Assembly: GCF_963675165.1 (NCBI RefSeq)
Contig: NC_087378.1
Span: 2,639,525 to 2,703,524, forward strand
Origin: Halichondria panicea
Lineage: Eukaryota > Porifera > Demospongiae > Suberitida > Halichondriidae
DNA length: 64,000 bases
Reading direction: 5' to 3'
Below, one piece after another: positions 1 through 10,664 of this stretch. The position numbers and the translations under genes are program-made. Each line of letters opens with the position of its first letter. Positions within the stretch are counted from its first letter, which is position 1. The notes beneath the pieces were generated by a model. That model was not told the DNA's origin. It made no database searches and was given only the letters and a program-made list of their open reading frames with translations.

Positions 1-1
1 A

Positions 2-211
2 TTTGCTGCCATCATTGGCTCTCGATGGCAGTGTCTTGCTTCTCTCCTCTCCCTCACCTCTGAAGATATTGTGAGCATCAAGAGAGAGTCAAGAGGAGCA
101 GAACCCACCAGACAAGCACTCGTCATGCTGCAGAAGTGGGGAGCTAGCGACACGGCAACTTATGGGCAGCTGCAAGAAAGACTATGTACACTTTCAGTAT
201 TTCATATTTGA
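2..211 (+). CDS. C-terminal exon of a Death-domain protein (5' part outside window)
   Basis: An open frame runs from the window edge to a TGA at 209-211, about 69 codons. It has the spacing of a Death domain: a tryptophan followed by CLASLL, then EDIVSIKRE, then QALVMLQKW, then TYGQLQERL. These match helices 1-2, 3, 4 and 5-6 of the fold. Death domains mediate homotypic assembly of signalling complexes in apoptosis and innate immunity, usually at the C-terminus of adaptors, NLR-like or ankyrin proteins. Only nine residues follow the domain, so it ends the protein. The start and any N-terminal partner domain lie left of the window. It faces the phospholipase gene tail to tail with about 620 bp between stops. 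Family assignment is by motif, without alignment scores. Confidence 0.7.
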   Translation, partial: FAAIIGSRWQCLASLLSLTSEDIVSIKRESRGAEPTRQALVMLQKWGASDTATYGQLQERLCTLSVFHI

Positions 212-827
212 TCTATCATCACACCATGCACTACTGCAACAAATAGACATTTTCAGCAACATGCATTATGTTAATTAGTGCACTGAGCCCCACACGTCAT
301 AACAAACCCACAACATGCACTACTTTACGATATATAGTCATACTACAGCCTTTACAATTGTATAAACTGAATATTAATTTTCACAGCAGTTGACACACAT
401 CATGTTCATATCACACTTTTTTTATTATTGCACATTCTCATGTAGTTTATCACGTCAGTTTATGATTTTGTTTTATACTTGTAGCTAGTGACTTTGAGCT
501 GGCCATTGGATTAGCCCCCCCAGCCATGACTCTTCACGTAGATGTTAGAACGCTAATCAGAAAATGTTATTTAGCTATAGGAGCCCCCCTCATGTACCTT
601 ACCTGTTGAATTGATCACTTTGTAATATTAAGTTGTTGTGCCAGTAATTGTGAGTGTATTATACAGATCAAAAATGGATTAAAATCATGAGAGGGGAGAA
701 GGGTACATGCGTGATGAATTATATAACACAAAATTAAAACAAAATCATAACCTGAGTGCGTTAATACGTCATGTGAAACAAAAAAATACACACACAAAAT
801 AATGTCGATTGCAAATGTGAGTGAAGT
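212..827. other. Intergenic tail-to-tail spacer
   Basis: AT-rich sequence between the stops of two convergent genes. It must hold both 3' untranslated regions. I see no coding exon, repeat or strong hairpin here; the short open frames lack splice signals and protein-like composition. Confidence 0.5.
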
Positions 828-2820
828 CTATGCGGTACCAGTTATTTGCAGCAAAAGGGGTAATAACCTGTCTGATTTGTAATCTTCCATGCCGTGCATG
901 TACATTCTTGAGAGTATCATAATGTCAACAAGTTTACGAGAGTCGGTTTCTGTTGGCTCAATTTTTTCGTCCAGAGGAGGACTGAATCGATAAAAGGGAA
1001 TGCCCTGAGCCTCACAGCTGGTCTTGCATCGATCAGCAATTGCCTCAGATTGCCCGAGCTGCATAAAAATACAATTATTTATAGATAATTACTAACAAAG
1101 GTAGAAATGCATTCATACCCTACGGGATAGTTTTTTTAAAGTAATATGAGCACAATGAACAGCTGTCACTTACAGCATCGCTAAGCATTCTGAATAGATT
1201 CTGGACTCCCACAAAGATACTGATCTTTCCTAGTCTGCTGGGAGGGAAAAGTCCTGATCCCACGGACACCATGCAGGATATGGGCATCCGTTGGTTCTTT
1301 ACCTGGTAAAATGACTGAATCTTGGCAAGTCCTCCATCACAAGGGTTATTGGCCATTACACCACCATCAACGTAGTTGTCCAGCTCACTGAAGTAGAGGG
1401 GAGCAGCACTTGAATACCGAGCTACCTTCCAGACTGGCTCTGTTATTAATGAAAAAATGTACGTATTGAGTGGTATCTATAAGAATACACATAATTTATG
1501 TATGATTACTTGCGGTTGAACGTTTTTCACTATTATCATGCTTCAATACTTATTATGGAACCTACGTGTGCTAAACTGATCATCAAAGCAGTTGTTGAAG
1601 TAATGGATGTTCATGGGTGTGTTGGACTTGTCCACAGCTGTGATCAACACTCTGCAAAGGAGAGCAAATACAGTGACAACACAAAACCAATCAATGCACA
1701 AGTATAACCAGTACAATACACTCAAAGAACAAGGAGCATAAACAAATTATGTTGTGGACTAGTGAGTGACCAAGGAGCATAATTATGTTTGGAATAGTGG
1801 AGTGACTTACTTTGGGTGCCTGCGGTCACACATTCTCTGTTCAGTCCCCAACACTTCCTGTAAGAGCTCTTCTAAAACCTTAGTGTTGTAGCCACCAAAC
1901 CCCTTCTTGCTTGAAAACACCTTGTCCTTGAGACGGAAATACATTCTCCTCAGTTGAGGGATAGTCATGTCTGCATAGACTAAACCCAAAGCCATTATAC
2001 CACCAATGCTGTTGCCAATGATCCAATCAAAAAGCTCGACAATTCGTTTCCCGGTCATCTTTTCTATCTCAAAAAGGATCTCCAGTTGAATAAGTCCTCT
2101 CATTCCTCCACCGTCCAGGCTCAGAATTCTGGCTCCTCCCTGAGATGCAAACTCCATTGGAGGAGGGGTTACATCGTGATCAAACGGAGTGGCACACCTC
2201 TCTCCATTGTCAGTTCTGCACCAAGTTGTCATACAGTATAAGTTTAAGTATAAATATAAGGCATATGTTCAACACTCACATAACAGTCATTCAGTTTGTA
2301 AACATAATAATTTATTAATTCCTTACTTGAACATTTGAAGTTCTCGCTGCTGTAGAAGATACACGTAGGCTTCGTCAGGCCTGATTGAAGTAGAGCCAAT
2401 CAAACGACTTCTCATGTGGTCTTCAATCTGATCTGAGAGGACATGCTTTGCTCTCTTGAGCCCGTCATCCACAGGGTTGGAGTCATTGCATGGGATGTCC
2501 ACCTCTTCCTCCGGGCTGATGCCATAGTACAGGGAGCTGGATGAGGGACTCTCTACCATACAGCCTTGCTTACACCCGACTGATACCAGTAAGGGAACAA
2601 CATTGTCTTTCTGTGGTGTGCATGTATGGAAGGGGGTGTGAGTTGAAGGTGTGTGTTTACACGTGTGACGTGTGTATATACAAAATGTATGAACAATTAA
2701 GCACATTGGGCTTACTCTATTTTCAATGGCCATGTCAAGAGGTGTCTGCTTGAAGTCATTCCTGGAATTACAGTGGGCACCAAACACAACAAGCGTCTTG
2801 ATAATAAGTTCATCTGCAAT
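828..2820 (-). CDS. PLA2G6-like: Calcium-independent phospholipase A2 (PLA2G6/patatin type), 3' six exons
   Basis: Six minus-strand exons join in phase: 2820-2716, 2610-2327, 2215-1811, 1651-1566, 1439-1174, 1058-828, each with AG/GT borders, about 458 codons in all. The first encodes one ankyrin repeat (FGAHCNSRNDFKQTPLDMA), the next a linker. The third opens the patatin domain with the oxyanion loop GGGMRG and the nucleophile motif GNSIGG. The fifth has the catalytic aspartate in VDGGVMANNP. The last covers the C-terminal helices to the stop at 828. Order and length match the C-terminal half of animal iPLA2-beta, which hydrolyses sn-2 acyl chains of phospholipids. The usual nucleophile motif is GTSTGG; here Asn and Ile replace two Thr, but Ser is kept. 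The good acceptor at 2821-2823 implies upstream exons with more ankyrin repeats. None is visible; an eIF3e relic lies there instead. So the gene is 5'-truncated or has a very long intron. The visible exons carry no lesion. Confidence 0.85.
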
Positions 2821-2910
2821 CTGTACGTACAACATAATTATATGTAAAGACTGTGGATCATTGTTAATATCCGACTAGAAAAACATTTGCAATGTGAAAA
2901 ATTGCTAGGA

Positions 2911-3340
2911 TTGGCCAGGGGAACCACCAAAAAGCGTGGAAACAAGAAATCTGCTAGACGAGAGCATAACCTCTAATCCGTTACAACGTCATGAAGATGT
3001 ACAATACATTACATAGACTGTGTTCCAGATCCATCTACCAGCTTCCATCCACCACATCATTCCATGCAGGTCACCAGTACGATCCATGCATGTTACTACG
3101 CATGGGTGGACTGTGTGTACCTGTGCTCAACACTGCATGTATTAGGAACATCAATTCATCACAAATCATCATGATTATGCCCGCACATTCCAAAATGGAT
3201 GTATAATAAATACGTGGTATAATTATTGGCCGGGAAAACATGGAAAACTACCAGTACGTGTGATCGAAGTTGTAACGGATTGGAGTTATGCTCTCGTCTG
3301 ATTTCTTGTTTCCACGCTCTTTGGTGGTTCCCCTGGCCAA
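2911..3340. repeat. Foldback/MITE-like element with ~75-bp inverted arms
   Basis: Positions 2911-2987 and 3269-3340 are near-perfect inverted copies, with outer ends TTGGCCAGGGGAACCACC and its complement. The 280-bp centre has no coding content. The element sits exactly between the truncated phospholipase gene and the eIF3e relic and may mark the rearrangement that joined them. Target duplication is unclear. Confidence 0.8.
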
Positions 3341-3390
3341 TTGAAGGCAAGAGGCAACATTGAACATCATGCAAAACACTACGATGCTAC

Positions 3391-4862
3391 CTTATGCTGA
3401 TACAATGATAGATCCTACAGAAGGTTTCAAAGATAGAGAGACGAGCATTCTCAATGAAGGCTCCTTTGCATGCAACTAGTATTTTCCAGTACCTACATGT
3501 AAGTATAATAAGGAATCGTAATTAATGTGTGTGAAACATGAATGCAAAGTTACTTTTTCACATTCTGCCAACTTTTGTTGAGCCAGGTCAAAATCAAACT
3601 TGACATAAGAGGCATTCCACAAACTCAGTGATAGGATCTCGATAAGCATAAGATTCCTGTACAGAAAATTAAGGAACGTTAAGTGCACGAAAGAAAGAGA
3701 GTGTACATGGCTTACATGTTTGATGATTCTAACGAGGTCTTTGAGCAGCGTCTGTCTCTTCTTGCTGGTGATGACCAAAGCTGTCAAGTAACGGAAGATG
3801 TGAGGACAACACGTCTGGTAACTGGAGGAGAAAGAAGTTGTGTATAAGGTACAAAAAACAAAGATATTCCTAGGCTCGGGGGTCATAACATAAAATGAGA
3901 CTGCATGTATGATAAGAGCATTCACTCACTCTTGGGTGAATAAGAATAAGTTGATAATCTCCTCTTGTCCCTTGGGATGGTTGAAGTAGACAAACAGACT
4001 CCAGTGAATTAGCCAGGTTCTCTGCTGAAGTCTCGTCAGGTGAGGAACATTTGGCTGTGTAACATAGAATAATGGGCAAATTTCTTGGCAATCAGTAAAA
4101 GGAATTACACACTCTAATTCCAAGTCAGGGGAATAGCTAGGAGTTACAGCCATAGGGGTAGGGGACAAAGCAAACTTAGGGGCCCGGGCCTACTCTCCTG
4201 TCTTAACCCCCCTCCCACAGCACAGGGAGATGGTTCAATACTGACTCACTGTCTCCTCAATTTCCCTCCTCAGTTTAGCGAGCTCTTCCAAAGCACTGTC
4301 CCAGTCTTACACTAGAATGGAACACGACAGCTTTCCCCACTCAGCACTCATTAGATTCTGGTGGTCAGCAGGTGCCTATATACAATAATGAAAAATTATA
4401 CGGTGCCAAACACACGACTCCACAAGACGTCAAGGGCTAAGACACGTTACTCAATCAGACGATTGGTTTACAACTCCAATTGGATTCTTACCAACAGTCT
4501 GTAAAAGTATAGATACTCTGCTGCATCAGCATAGGTTCCACACTCAAACTTGAACTTGGCACAATCGTGAATCACATCCACCATCTTCACCTCAAACTAC
4601 AGAACGACAAGAAAACAATAGGCCTAAGACTACATCTCACCTGTACCTCTATGTACCTGATGATTTTGAATCAAATATTCTAGCAAATTCTGATCCTCCC
4701 TACAATGTGTCGAATACAAGGTATTACAAGTGACTACATGTACTCACTTTCCACTTGAACTTTCGAGTTCCTCTGAGTCGGTAAGGATGTCGAGGATCGG
4801 CCCAAGAGCCTGATCAAATTCATGCAGCTTACTCACAACTAACCCTCTCCTTTCGACTAAAT
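3391..4862 (-). pseudogene. EIF3E-like: eIF3 subunit e (INT6) pseudogene, intron-containing and truncated at both ends
   Basis: Eight minus-strand exons follow animal eIF3e in order: 4862-4748, 4699-4657, 4596-4492, 4375-4250, 4054-3930, 3821-3716, 3656-3554, 3492-3391. Diagnostic stretches are [55 protein letters not shown] and [17 protein letters not shown]. The functional protein is a PCI-domain subunit of translation initiation factor 3. Lesions: an in-frame TAA at 4309-4307 within the homologous exon; a one-base insertion near 3608 that shifts frame between EFVECL and YVKFDFD; a small deletion with frame change near 3475. The N-terminal ~70 residues and the C-terminal PCI/winged-helix exons are absent. 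Introns are kept, so this is a duplicated, not a processed, copy. Splice sites remain largely intact, so decay is fairly recent. Confidence 0.9.
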
Positions 4863-5120
4863 CTGAGAGGAAAAGTGCGGTATTGCAGGAAGACGGGAAG
4901 TCTATTTTAAATACTGATAAGTTCAGGGAAGTTAACTGATAACGCACTGGGCACCATGTACCATAAATGTCAAGTACGACCGTCTCTTGGGAAATGGTGA
5001 GAGGTTGTATTTAATTATAAATACTCAGTGGCTTCAAAGATTTATATACAGTGCAGATGGTATACTGTACTATGTATTGCGTATACTTAGGACACGCTGA
5101 ATTTCTGAGTATGAGTTTCT

Positions 5121-5316
5121 AAGTACGGGTAATTTTCGGGGGACAAAATATTCGTGGTTCAGATACATTTCGTGGGTAATATTTTCGTGGTTGCTGCTTG
5201 CACTGCAGGTAAAGGTAGGCAAGGTTGCTTCATTCGTGGGTAAAATATTCGTGGTCATACCTCCAACCACGAAAACCACGAATAAATTATTTTGCCCCAC
5301 GAAAATTATACGGTAT
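5121..5316. repeat. MITE, 'TTTTCGTGG' inverted-repeat family
   Basis: Left end GTAATTTTCGGGGGACAAAA and right end TTTTGCCCCACGAAAATTAT are inverted copies, with TTCGTGG/CCACGAA words repeated inside. The right flank reads ACGGTAT. A relative lies at 47406-47573, and the outer ACGGTA word also ends the elements at 9539-9969 and 17071-17254. Confidence 0.7.
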
Positions 5317-6111
5317 ATCCTCAAAAGACTGCTGCCCATGCAGTGACTTAGACTGGCGGCCACAGCACCTCGCGTGCGTAGCGCAAGGGACTGGCAAACT
5401 GTCTGTCAGTCACTCGTCTCAGCTGCAACGAGCATTGCAGCCTATCAGATTGCTCAACGTCATATTAGCCCTGTAATTGTAACCGCACTTACACTTCAGG
5501 GGATTTCAGTGCATTCCATACATAGTAGCTGAATCTCGTAGCAAAATTTAACCACATTTATCTATAACGATATTCATGTTTAGTAGTGTCATACGATCTA
5601 TTACACTTCCGCTGAGACGAGTGATTGATAGGCAGTTTGCCGCCAGTCTAGCAGTGACTACATGTACATGTATACTAGTCTATAATTATACAATCAGATT
5701 CATCACTGTTATCTATGAGAGGCCTGTTACAAGTGGTAGTTTTTTTGTCTATAGCTGTTCCTTATTATGCCTCGGTGCGCATGCGCAAGCGACGTATACG
5801 GTAGTGTGTCTGTGTGTACGTGACTAGCCAAGGTTAGCCGAGGTCAGAGTTTACAAATTTCATTAAAGATGGGCGTGGCGTTATCATTTTTCTGCCAAGA
5901 AGCTGAGCAGTTATGGAGTATTTATGATTCTCTAGTACCTAGAGGTATTGTAGCCTCGATCCCAGGCTGCATGCACTTTTCTCAAGGCCTATGACTTTTC
6001 TCACGGCCTATGAGGAGGCTAGGAGTATTGTAGCCATGTACTTAATCCACTCAATATTGTTGACAGGATTGTCTTCTTTCAAATCAGAGGCACGTACATA
6101 CCCTTGGCTCT
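5317..6111. other. Non-coding stretch with repeat scraps
   Basis: No supported exon. Contains a CGGTGCGCATGCGCAAGCGA segment at about 5770-5790 that recurs near 15075 and 50540, and a TAGCCTCGATCCCAGGC word near 5950, a terminal motif found many times in the window. Confidence 0.5.
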
Positions 6112-6118
6112 ATTGAGG

Positions 6119-6940
6119 CAGAGATACAAAAGAAAGGGGATTGGAAACGATCGCCCACGCCCTATGTAAAAGGACTGACATCCGGTGAAGCACTCCGTGT
6201 AATTATTGCGCTCGCAAATAATTACATGGAAAAGTTTTATATCCCTGGTTTCTAGCTCTCCTATCCACTAGAGATCACTCAGGGCCTGGGAGATACTTGA
6301 GAGAAGTAAGCTTATACCACTGACAAGCTCTAAGTCCGTTGTCTTTACTCTGTTTCCAATTTTTTTGAGTTTAGCTTGAATTACTCTATGTCAACTTTCC
6401 TTCTAGAGTGGACTACATGCAGGTATTGACATTACTACATAAGTAGAATAGGTAAAACATGACTGTAAATGACTGTAGATTGCTAAAAATCAATTTTAAT
6501 ATTTTGAGCAAAAGGGGGGTTCCTTTGCTCCCTTGGATCTCCCCCTGGATCCGCCTCTGCTGTTCATAAACGTTTGCAGTATAGTCCTTCAAACTGCTTT
6601 AGTATACTTTTAGACACGCCACGGGCCTGTCCCTCCTACGACTTCATAGTAAAGGCTATTTCTTCTTGCATAGCATTTATTTGTCTAGTAATAGTGGCTG
6701 CATGGCTTAGTCGACTTTTTAGAGCTAAATTCTCTTTACTTTTTAGAAAAATCAACATTAAAAATGATCAATTTCACTGTTTCTATGTACAGCACATTGT
6801 AGAGCAGTCAAGACTGGTAATGAGCATGCTGACTATAAATATAATCCTTTGTAGTTTTAGCCACGCCCTATAACGCGGAATGCTTCACGCAAAAATTTCG
6901 TAAAAATTTCGTTTCCAATCCCCTTTCTTTTGTATCTCTG
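6119..6940. mobile_element. Non-autonomous hAT-like DNA transposon (822 bp)
   Basis: Inverted ends: left starts CAGAGATACAAAAGAAAGG, right ends with the complement, about 31 bp with few mismatches. The flanks carry the direct repeat ATTGAGG at 6112-6118 and 6941-6947. A CAGAG start and a 7-8 bp target duplication are hAT traits. The interior, including a 99-codon open frame at 6574, shows no transposase motif. A diverged relative with the same inner terminal sequence lies at 28507-29347. Confidence 0.75.
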
Positions 6941-7429
6941 ATTGAGGTGAGGGCTTATTCACCTATTTTATAATGTTAACACACTCTTGATTTGTTTTAG
7001 TTATAAATAGTTGATGAGATAATTATGGTAGCGATGTCAGATCGATTTTCATTTTTGCTATTTCTAACTCCTATGTATTACTATCTCTTTTGAACACTCT
7101 AGGCAAACCAGAAAAACTTTACTGCACTGGATTTGGTCAAGCGAATGCAGAGATACAGCGTTTTGAAGAACACTAGTCAGGGAAAAATTCATACAAAAAT
7201 TTACCGCATTTTAATAGCCTCGTTCATAGGGCGTAGCGCGGATAATTTTCGAGGCTCCACTGCAGAATTCAACACACATGTAATGGTAGCCTCGATCCCA
7301 GGCCGAGTTTTCGCTTTTATAACGGTTAGGAGAACAACTGGGCCTGGTACTAGTTGTCTGCGCATGCGTCAAATTTTCATTGTATTTGTGGTCGGCAAAG
7401 ATATTTAATAAATCAATAATCGAAATTTG

Positions 7430-7843
7430 TACACAGAAAATGCACAGAGTGAGTACACAAAAGATGCACATAGGGAGCTGCTTCACAAGGGCCTGGGGAG
7501 TTGCCAGTTGTGCTGCAGCACGATTACAGTGACCCAGGGCAACTTCAAGATGATTGAATGCCTTCAAATTACGTTTCAACGATTTAGCAGGCTGCTGGAC
7601 TTCTCTGATTCTAGGCCCCAACTTGTAACTCAGTTAAACTTTGCTTGAGAAAACGTAGATTCTCTTGATGCCTCTGAGCTACCCAGCAACACTCGAACGA
7701 TCAGGTCATACTCCAGTCCTGTAAGTAAGGACAATATTAAAGAAACCAAACACGGTTAAACCCTTATCTTAAACTGTCCAGTCTTGTCCGTTAGTATGGC
7801 CAAGAGGAACAATGTTGGGATAGCTGGATAGTAGCCATTGCTC
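7430..7843 (-). other. Coding-like minus-strand remnant, unidentified
   Basis: Three short frames look protein-like: YYPAIPTLFLLAILTDKTG at 7843-7770 after an AG acceptor, EYDLIVRVLLGSSEAS at 7718-7640 after another acceptor, and REVQQPAKSLKRNLKAFNHL at about 7610-7550. They do not join in one frame and no donor is canonical. I do not recognise the family; likely an old exon relic. Confidence 0.2.
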
Positions 7844-8125
7844 CTGTACAGAGAAGTAGACATTCAAAATACGTGTAGATCTACTGTATACATGTACATA
7901 TTAAATTTCTCGTATTAAACAGGTTATAGTGTCATTGTCGACGAGCTGATGATGGCAGCACCAAGTTCTCTAGCTCACACTCTTCACTTGATCCACCATA
8001 TTAATGATGATACTATAGATCTTTTAAGGTATAGCCAGCGATCCGATTACGGCAGATGTTTTTAATATATCTGATGATAGATCTTGATTAGTGCTCTCTA
8101 GTGGTGGTCTTGGATTTCCAGTGCC

Positions 8126-8545
8126 TTGCTTGGTTCTCTAGATATGAAGGCCGAAAGTAGCTGGGCGTGGTCTGGCGAGTGGGTAAAGGGTGCTAGGTAT
8201 GAAAGTGGCTTAATGGGGGTCAGAGGTCAGTTTGGAAAAGGGTTGGGCTTGCAAATGAGAATGAGAATCCGGATGACGACATGTCTGGGTCAGAGGTCAG
8301 ATGGGCTGGGCATCCGGATGACGTATGAGTTCAGAGGTCAGCAAGATAAAACGGGTCAGAGGTCAGCTCAGAAAAAAGGGGCTGGGCTCTGTGCTTTATA
8401 TAGAAATACAATTCAAATAAGTACGGCCTGGGGTCAAGGCAGCTAGCTAGCTACTATACTATACAGTATACTATACCTTAGGGCAGTGCTAAATAGACAA
8501 AGACAGCACTCTACACAGTATCACAGGTGAGGAAGTACACGTGCA
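8126..8545. repeat. Interspersed repeat also present at 41255-41530
   Basis: Both copies contain GGTCAGAGGTCAG, then AAAAAAGGGGCTGGGCTCTG, then CACAGGTGAGGAAGTACACG and a GCATTGGAGGGTAAA tail. The first copy carries more units of the GGTCAG word. No coding capacity is evident. Confidence 0.7.
8217..8365 (+). promoter_or_regulatory. Cluster of four DR1 nuclear-receptor half-site pairs
   Basis: GGGTCA-G-AGGTCA occurs at 8217-8229, 8287-8299 and 8353-8365, and AGTTCA-G-AGGTCA at 8328-8340. Direct repeats of AGGTCA spaced by one base are the classical site of RXR/HNF4-type receptors, a group sponges are known to possess. The sites lie in a repeated element; one more is at 41338-41350. Function is inference only. 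Confidence 0.45.
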
Positions 8546-8582
8546 TTGGAGGGTAAAAATACAGAGGTTATATGTATATTAT

Positions 8583-8875
8583 TTAGACTCGCATGCCGTC
8601 ACTGTTGCAGGCGAACAGTAGACTGGTCAAACTCCGTGTTGAGACTCGTGTTGCACAGTCAGCATATCAGAAAATATGAAAAAAATGGCTGCGGTTTTCG
8701 TGACGTCAGTATACTGCATGTGATACGTAGAGTTTTCTAGTGAAACGTCACTATCATTGATCTTGCGGTAACCGCATGCGGTTAGTTGCCACAAATATCG
8801 TGGCAAACGTTACACGAGTCTCTACACGGAGTTTGACCAGTCCCTTTCTCAAGGGCTGGCTGGCGAGTCTATATA
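8583..8875. repeat. Foldback MITE with internal palindromes
   Basis: GACTGGTCAAACTCCGTGT (8621-8651 region) is repeated in inverse at 8812-8842, and weaker similarity extends outward to about 8583 and 8875. The centre holds two smaller hairpins, GGTAACCGCATGCGGTTA and TTGCCACAAATATCGTGGCAA-like. Confidence 0.7.
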
Positions 8876-9022
8876 TTATTGGCTACTCATTCATTTGTGA
8901 TACCCCAAGTCAGGATGGATCTCATCTCTTTATTGAGAAGAACCTCAAGGTAGAGGGTAGATAGGCGTGGCCCGCCTCCAAAAAGGGAGACGGGTTGCAG
9001 CCCTATTTAGCATTCGTTCTGA

Positions 9023-9220
9023 GCCGTGTGAGAGTTGTCCTGTTGGAATAACAAACCACAAAATGCGTGATGCGTGGGTGATATATTGCTTCAGCCTCAA
9101 TAACAGACCGCCAGTGATGTATTTATACTAGAGGCCAATAATATTTTGTGCGTGGGCGGGTATTTGCATTCTTGTGAGAGCGTGACATTCTTCACGCACT
9201 GGGATAACTCTCAACACGGC
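9023..9220. repeat. Short inverted-repeat element
   Basis: GCCGTGTGAGAGTTGTC at 9023-9039 faces GATAACTCTCAACACGGC at 9203-9220. The interior is non-coding. Size and structure suggest a MITE. Confidence 0.55.
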
Positions 9221-9538
9221 AGCTTGCCAGTCCCTAAAGCGCAGTGGAGGGGAGTGGTTTTCCAGTCTATCAGATTACAGACTGCTTACGTAATGCATTT
9301 CAGCACCAATCAGATTTTATAGCCCTTATGTAATGCATTTGTTGGCTTCCCAGCTTCTCCCCTTTATGCAGCAAGCTGGTAACTCACTCAAAATAAGGCC
9401 TTCTACAACACAGAAGTGATTGTGTGCATGTGCTCCGTTTGTAATCCCTCTCTTCTCAGGGTCCATTTTGGGCGGAAGATTTAAGCACACGTAAGCGCGT
9501 CGCAAAATGTTTGACTACGCCCACTTTTGTTGATTATA

Positions 9539-9969
9539 TACCGTATAGCAGGTATATTTCGAGGGTATATAATAATTATAAGACCCATAATACAAGATAG
9601 CCAGGAAACCTAAACCATTCAAATTATTATCTTACGACCTTAGCTGTTTATCGTTTTATTACGTACTCCATTAAAAAATGTTCGCGGATTGAGCCTCTAC
9701 CGCGAAGATTTATACCCACGAAAATTTATATCTTTATTGAATAGTAGGCGTGTTCAGTATTATTGACCACACCTATTGACTATAAGAGGTGCCTCACCGT
9801 TATAGGCTAGTCCTGGATTCGAGGCTAACGGTGTGGAGGTACAGCTGCATGTTGATGTGCGCATGCGCCAAAAGGCTGGAACTCAGACCACGAAAATAAA
9901 TCCGCGAAATCCTTTGTAATGGTCCATCCGCGAAAATTTATACCCTCGTAATATACCCGCTATACGGTA
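9539..9969. repeat. MITE, 'ACCGTATAGC' palindromic family
   Basis: Left end ACCGTATAGCAGGTATATTT and right end AATATACCCGCTATACGGTA are inverse copies, followed inward by CGAGGGTATA/TATACCCTCG and CGCGAA words. A shorter sibling is at 17071-17254 inside an ankyrin-gene intron. Confidence 0.8.
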
Positions 9970-10423
9970 CTTAGCCCAGAGGAGGTCCAACATGTGTGCA
10001 CAAATCACTACAACTCATTTTGACAAGTATATTATCTGTTACAGTTCTGTAGACTATAATAGTATATGAGTAACAAATTAATATTTACACAAGCACACAT
10101 TCACAGCATTTGTTTTAGGGGGGGGGACGGGTGATGCGTGGAATTGGGGTTTCCCATTTAAATGTCACTGTTTTATTTGGTGGGGGTGAGGGGTAGCGAT
10201 TGTGGTGGTATCGATGGTTTGTGTACGGGGGAGGTGGGAAATAAGCTCTGTCGCTGCTGTACGGAGGAGGTGAAGAGCTATTAGTAGGGGGAAGAGAGGA
10301 TGTTTAGTTCATGCATACTAACATTTTTCTTCATTAAGCAATTCTACAGACAGTTGCAAGTTGGTTGTCCAATTGAAGTGCAGTGTTGTATGGCGCTATA
10401 TTAGTGCCATAATTCAAGGGGGG

Positions 10424-10664
10424 TATACTTTTTTGCATTAGGGGGTATACTTTTTCATTAGGGGGTATACTTTTTTTTATTAGGGGGTATACTTTTTCAT
10501 TAGGGCATACTCTTTTCATTATAGGGGATATACTTTTTCATTAGGGTATACTCTTTTCATTGTAGGGGGTACACTTCTTCATTAGGGTATACTCTTTTTC
10601 ATTAGGGGGTACACTTTTTCATTAGGGTGTACTCTTTTCATTAGGGGGTACAATTTTTTTCATG
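10424..10664. repeat. Minisatellite in left arm of the foldback element
   Basis: About a dozen units of GGGGGTATACTTTTTCATTA and variants with GGGTACACTTTTTCATTA, unit near 20 bp. Open frames across it are artefacts of the repeat. Confidence 0.85.

Noticed and set aside
3870..4168. Two overlapping minus-strand open frames treated as separate genes
   Set aside because: Only the frame with QQRTWLIHW follows eIF3e; the other is a shadow, and both run into introns.
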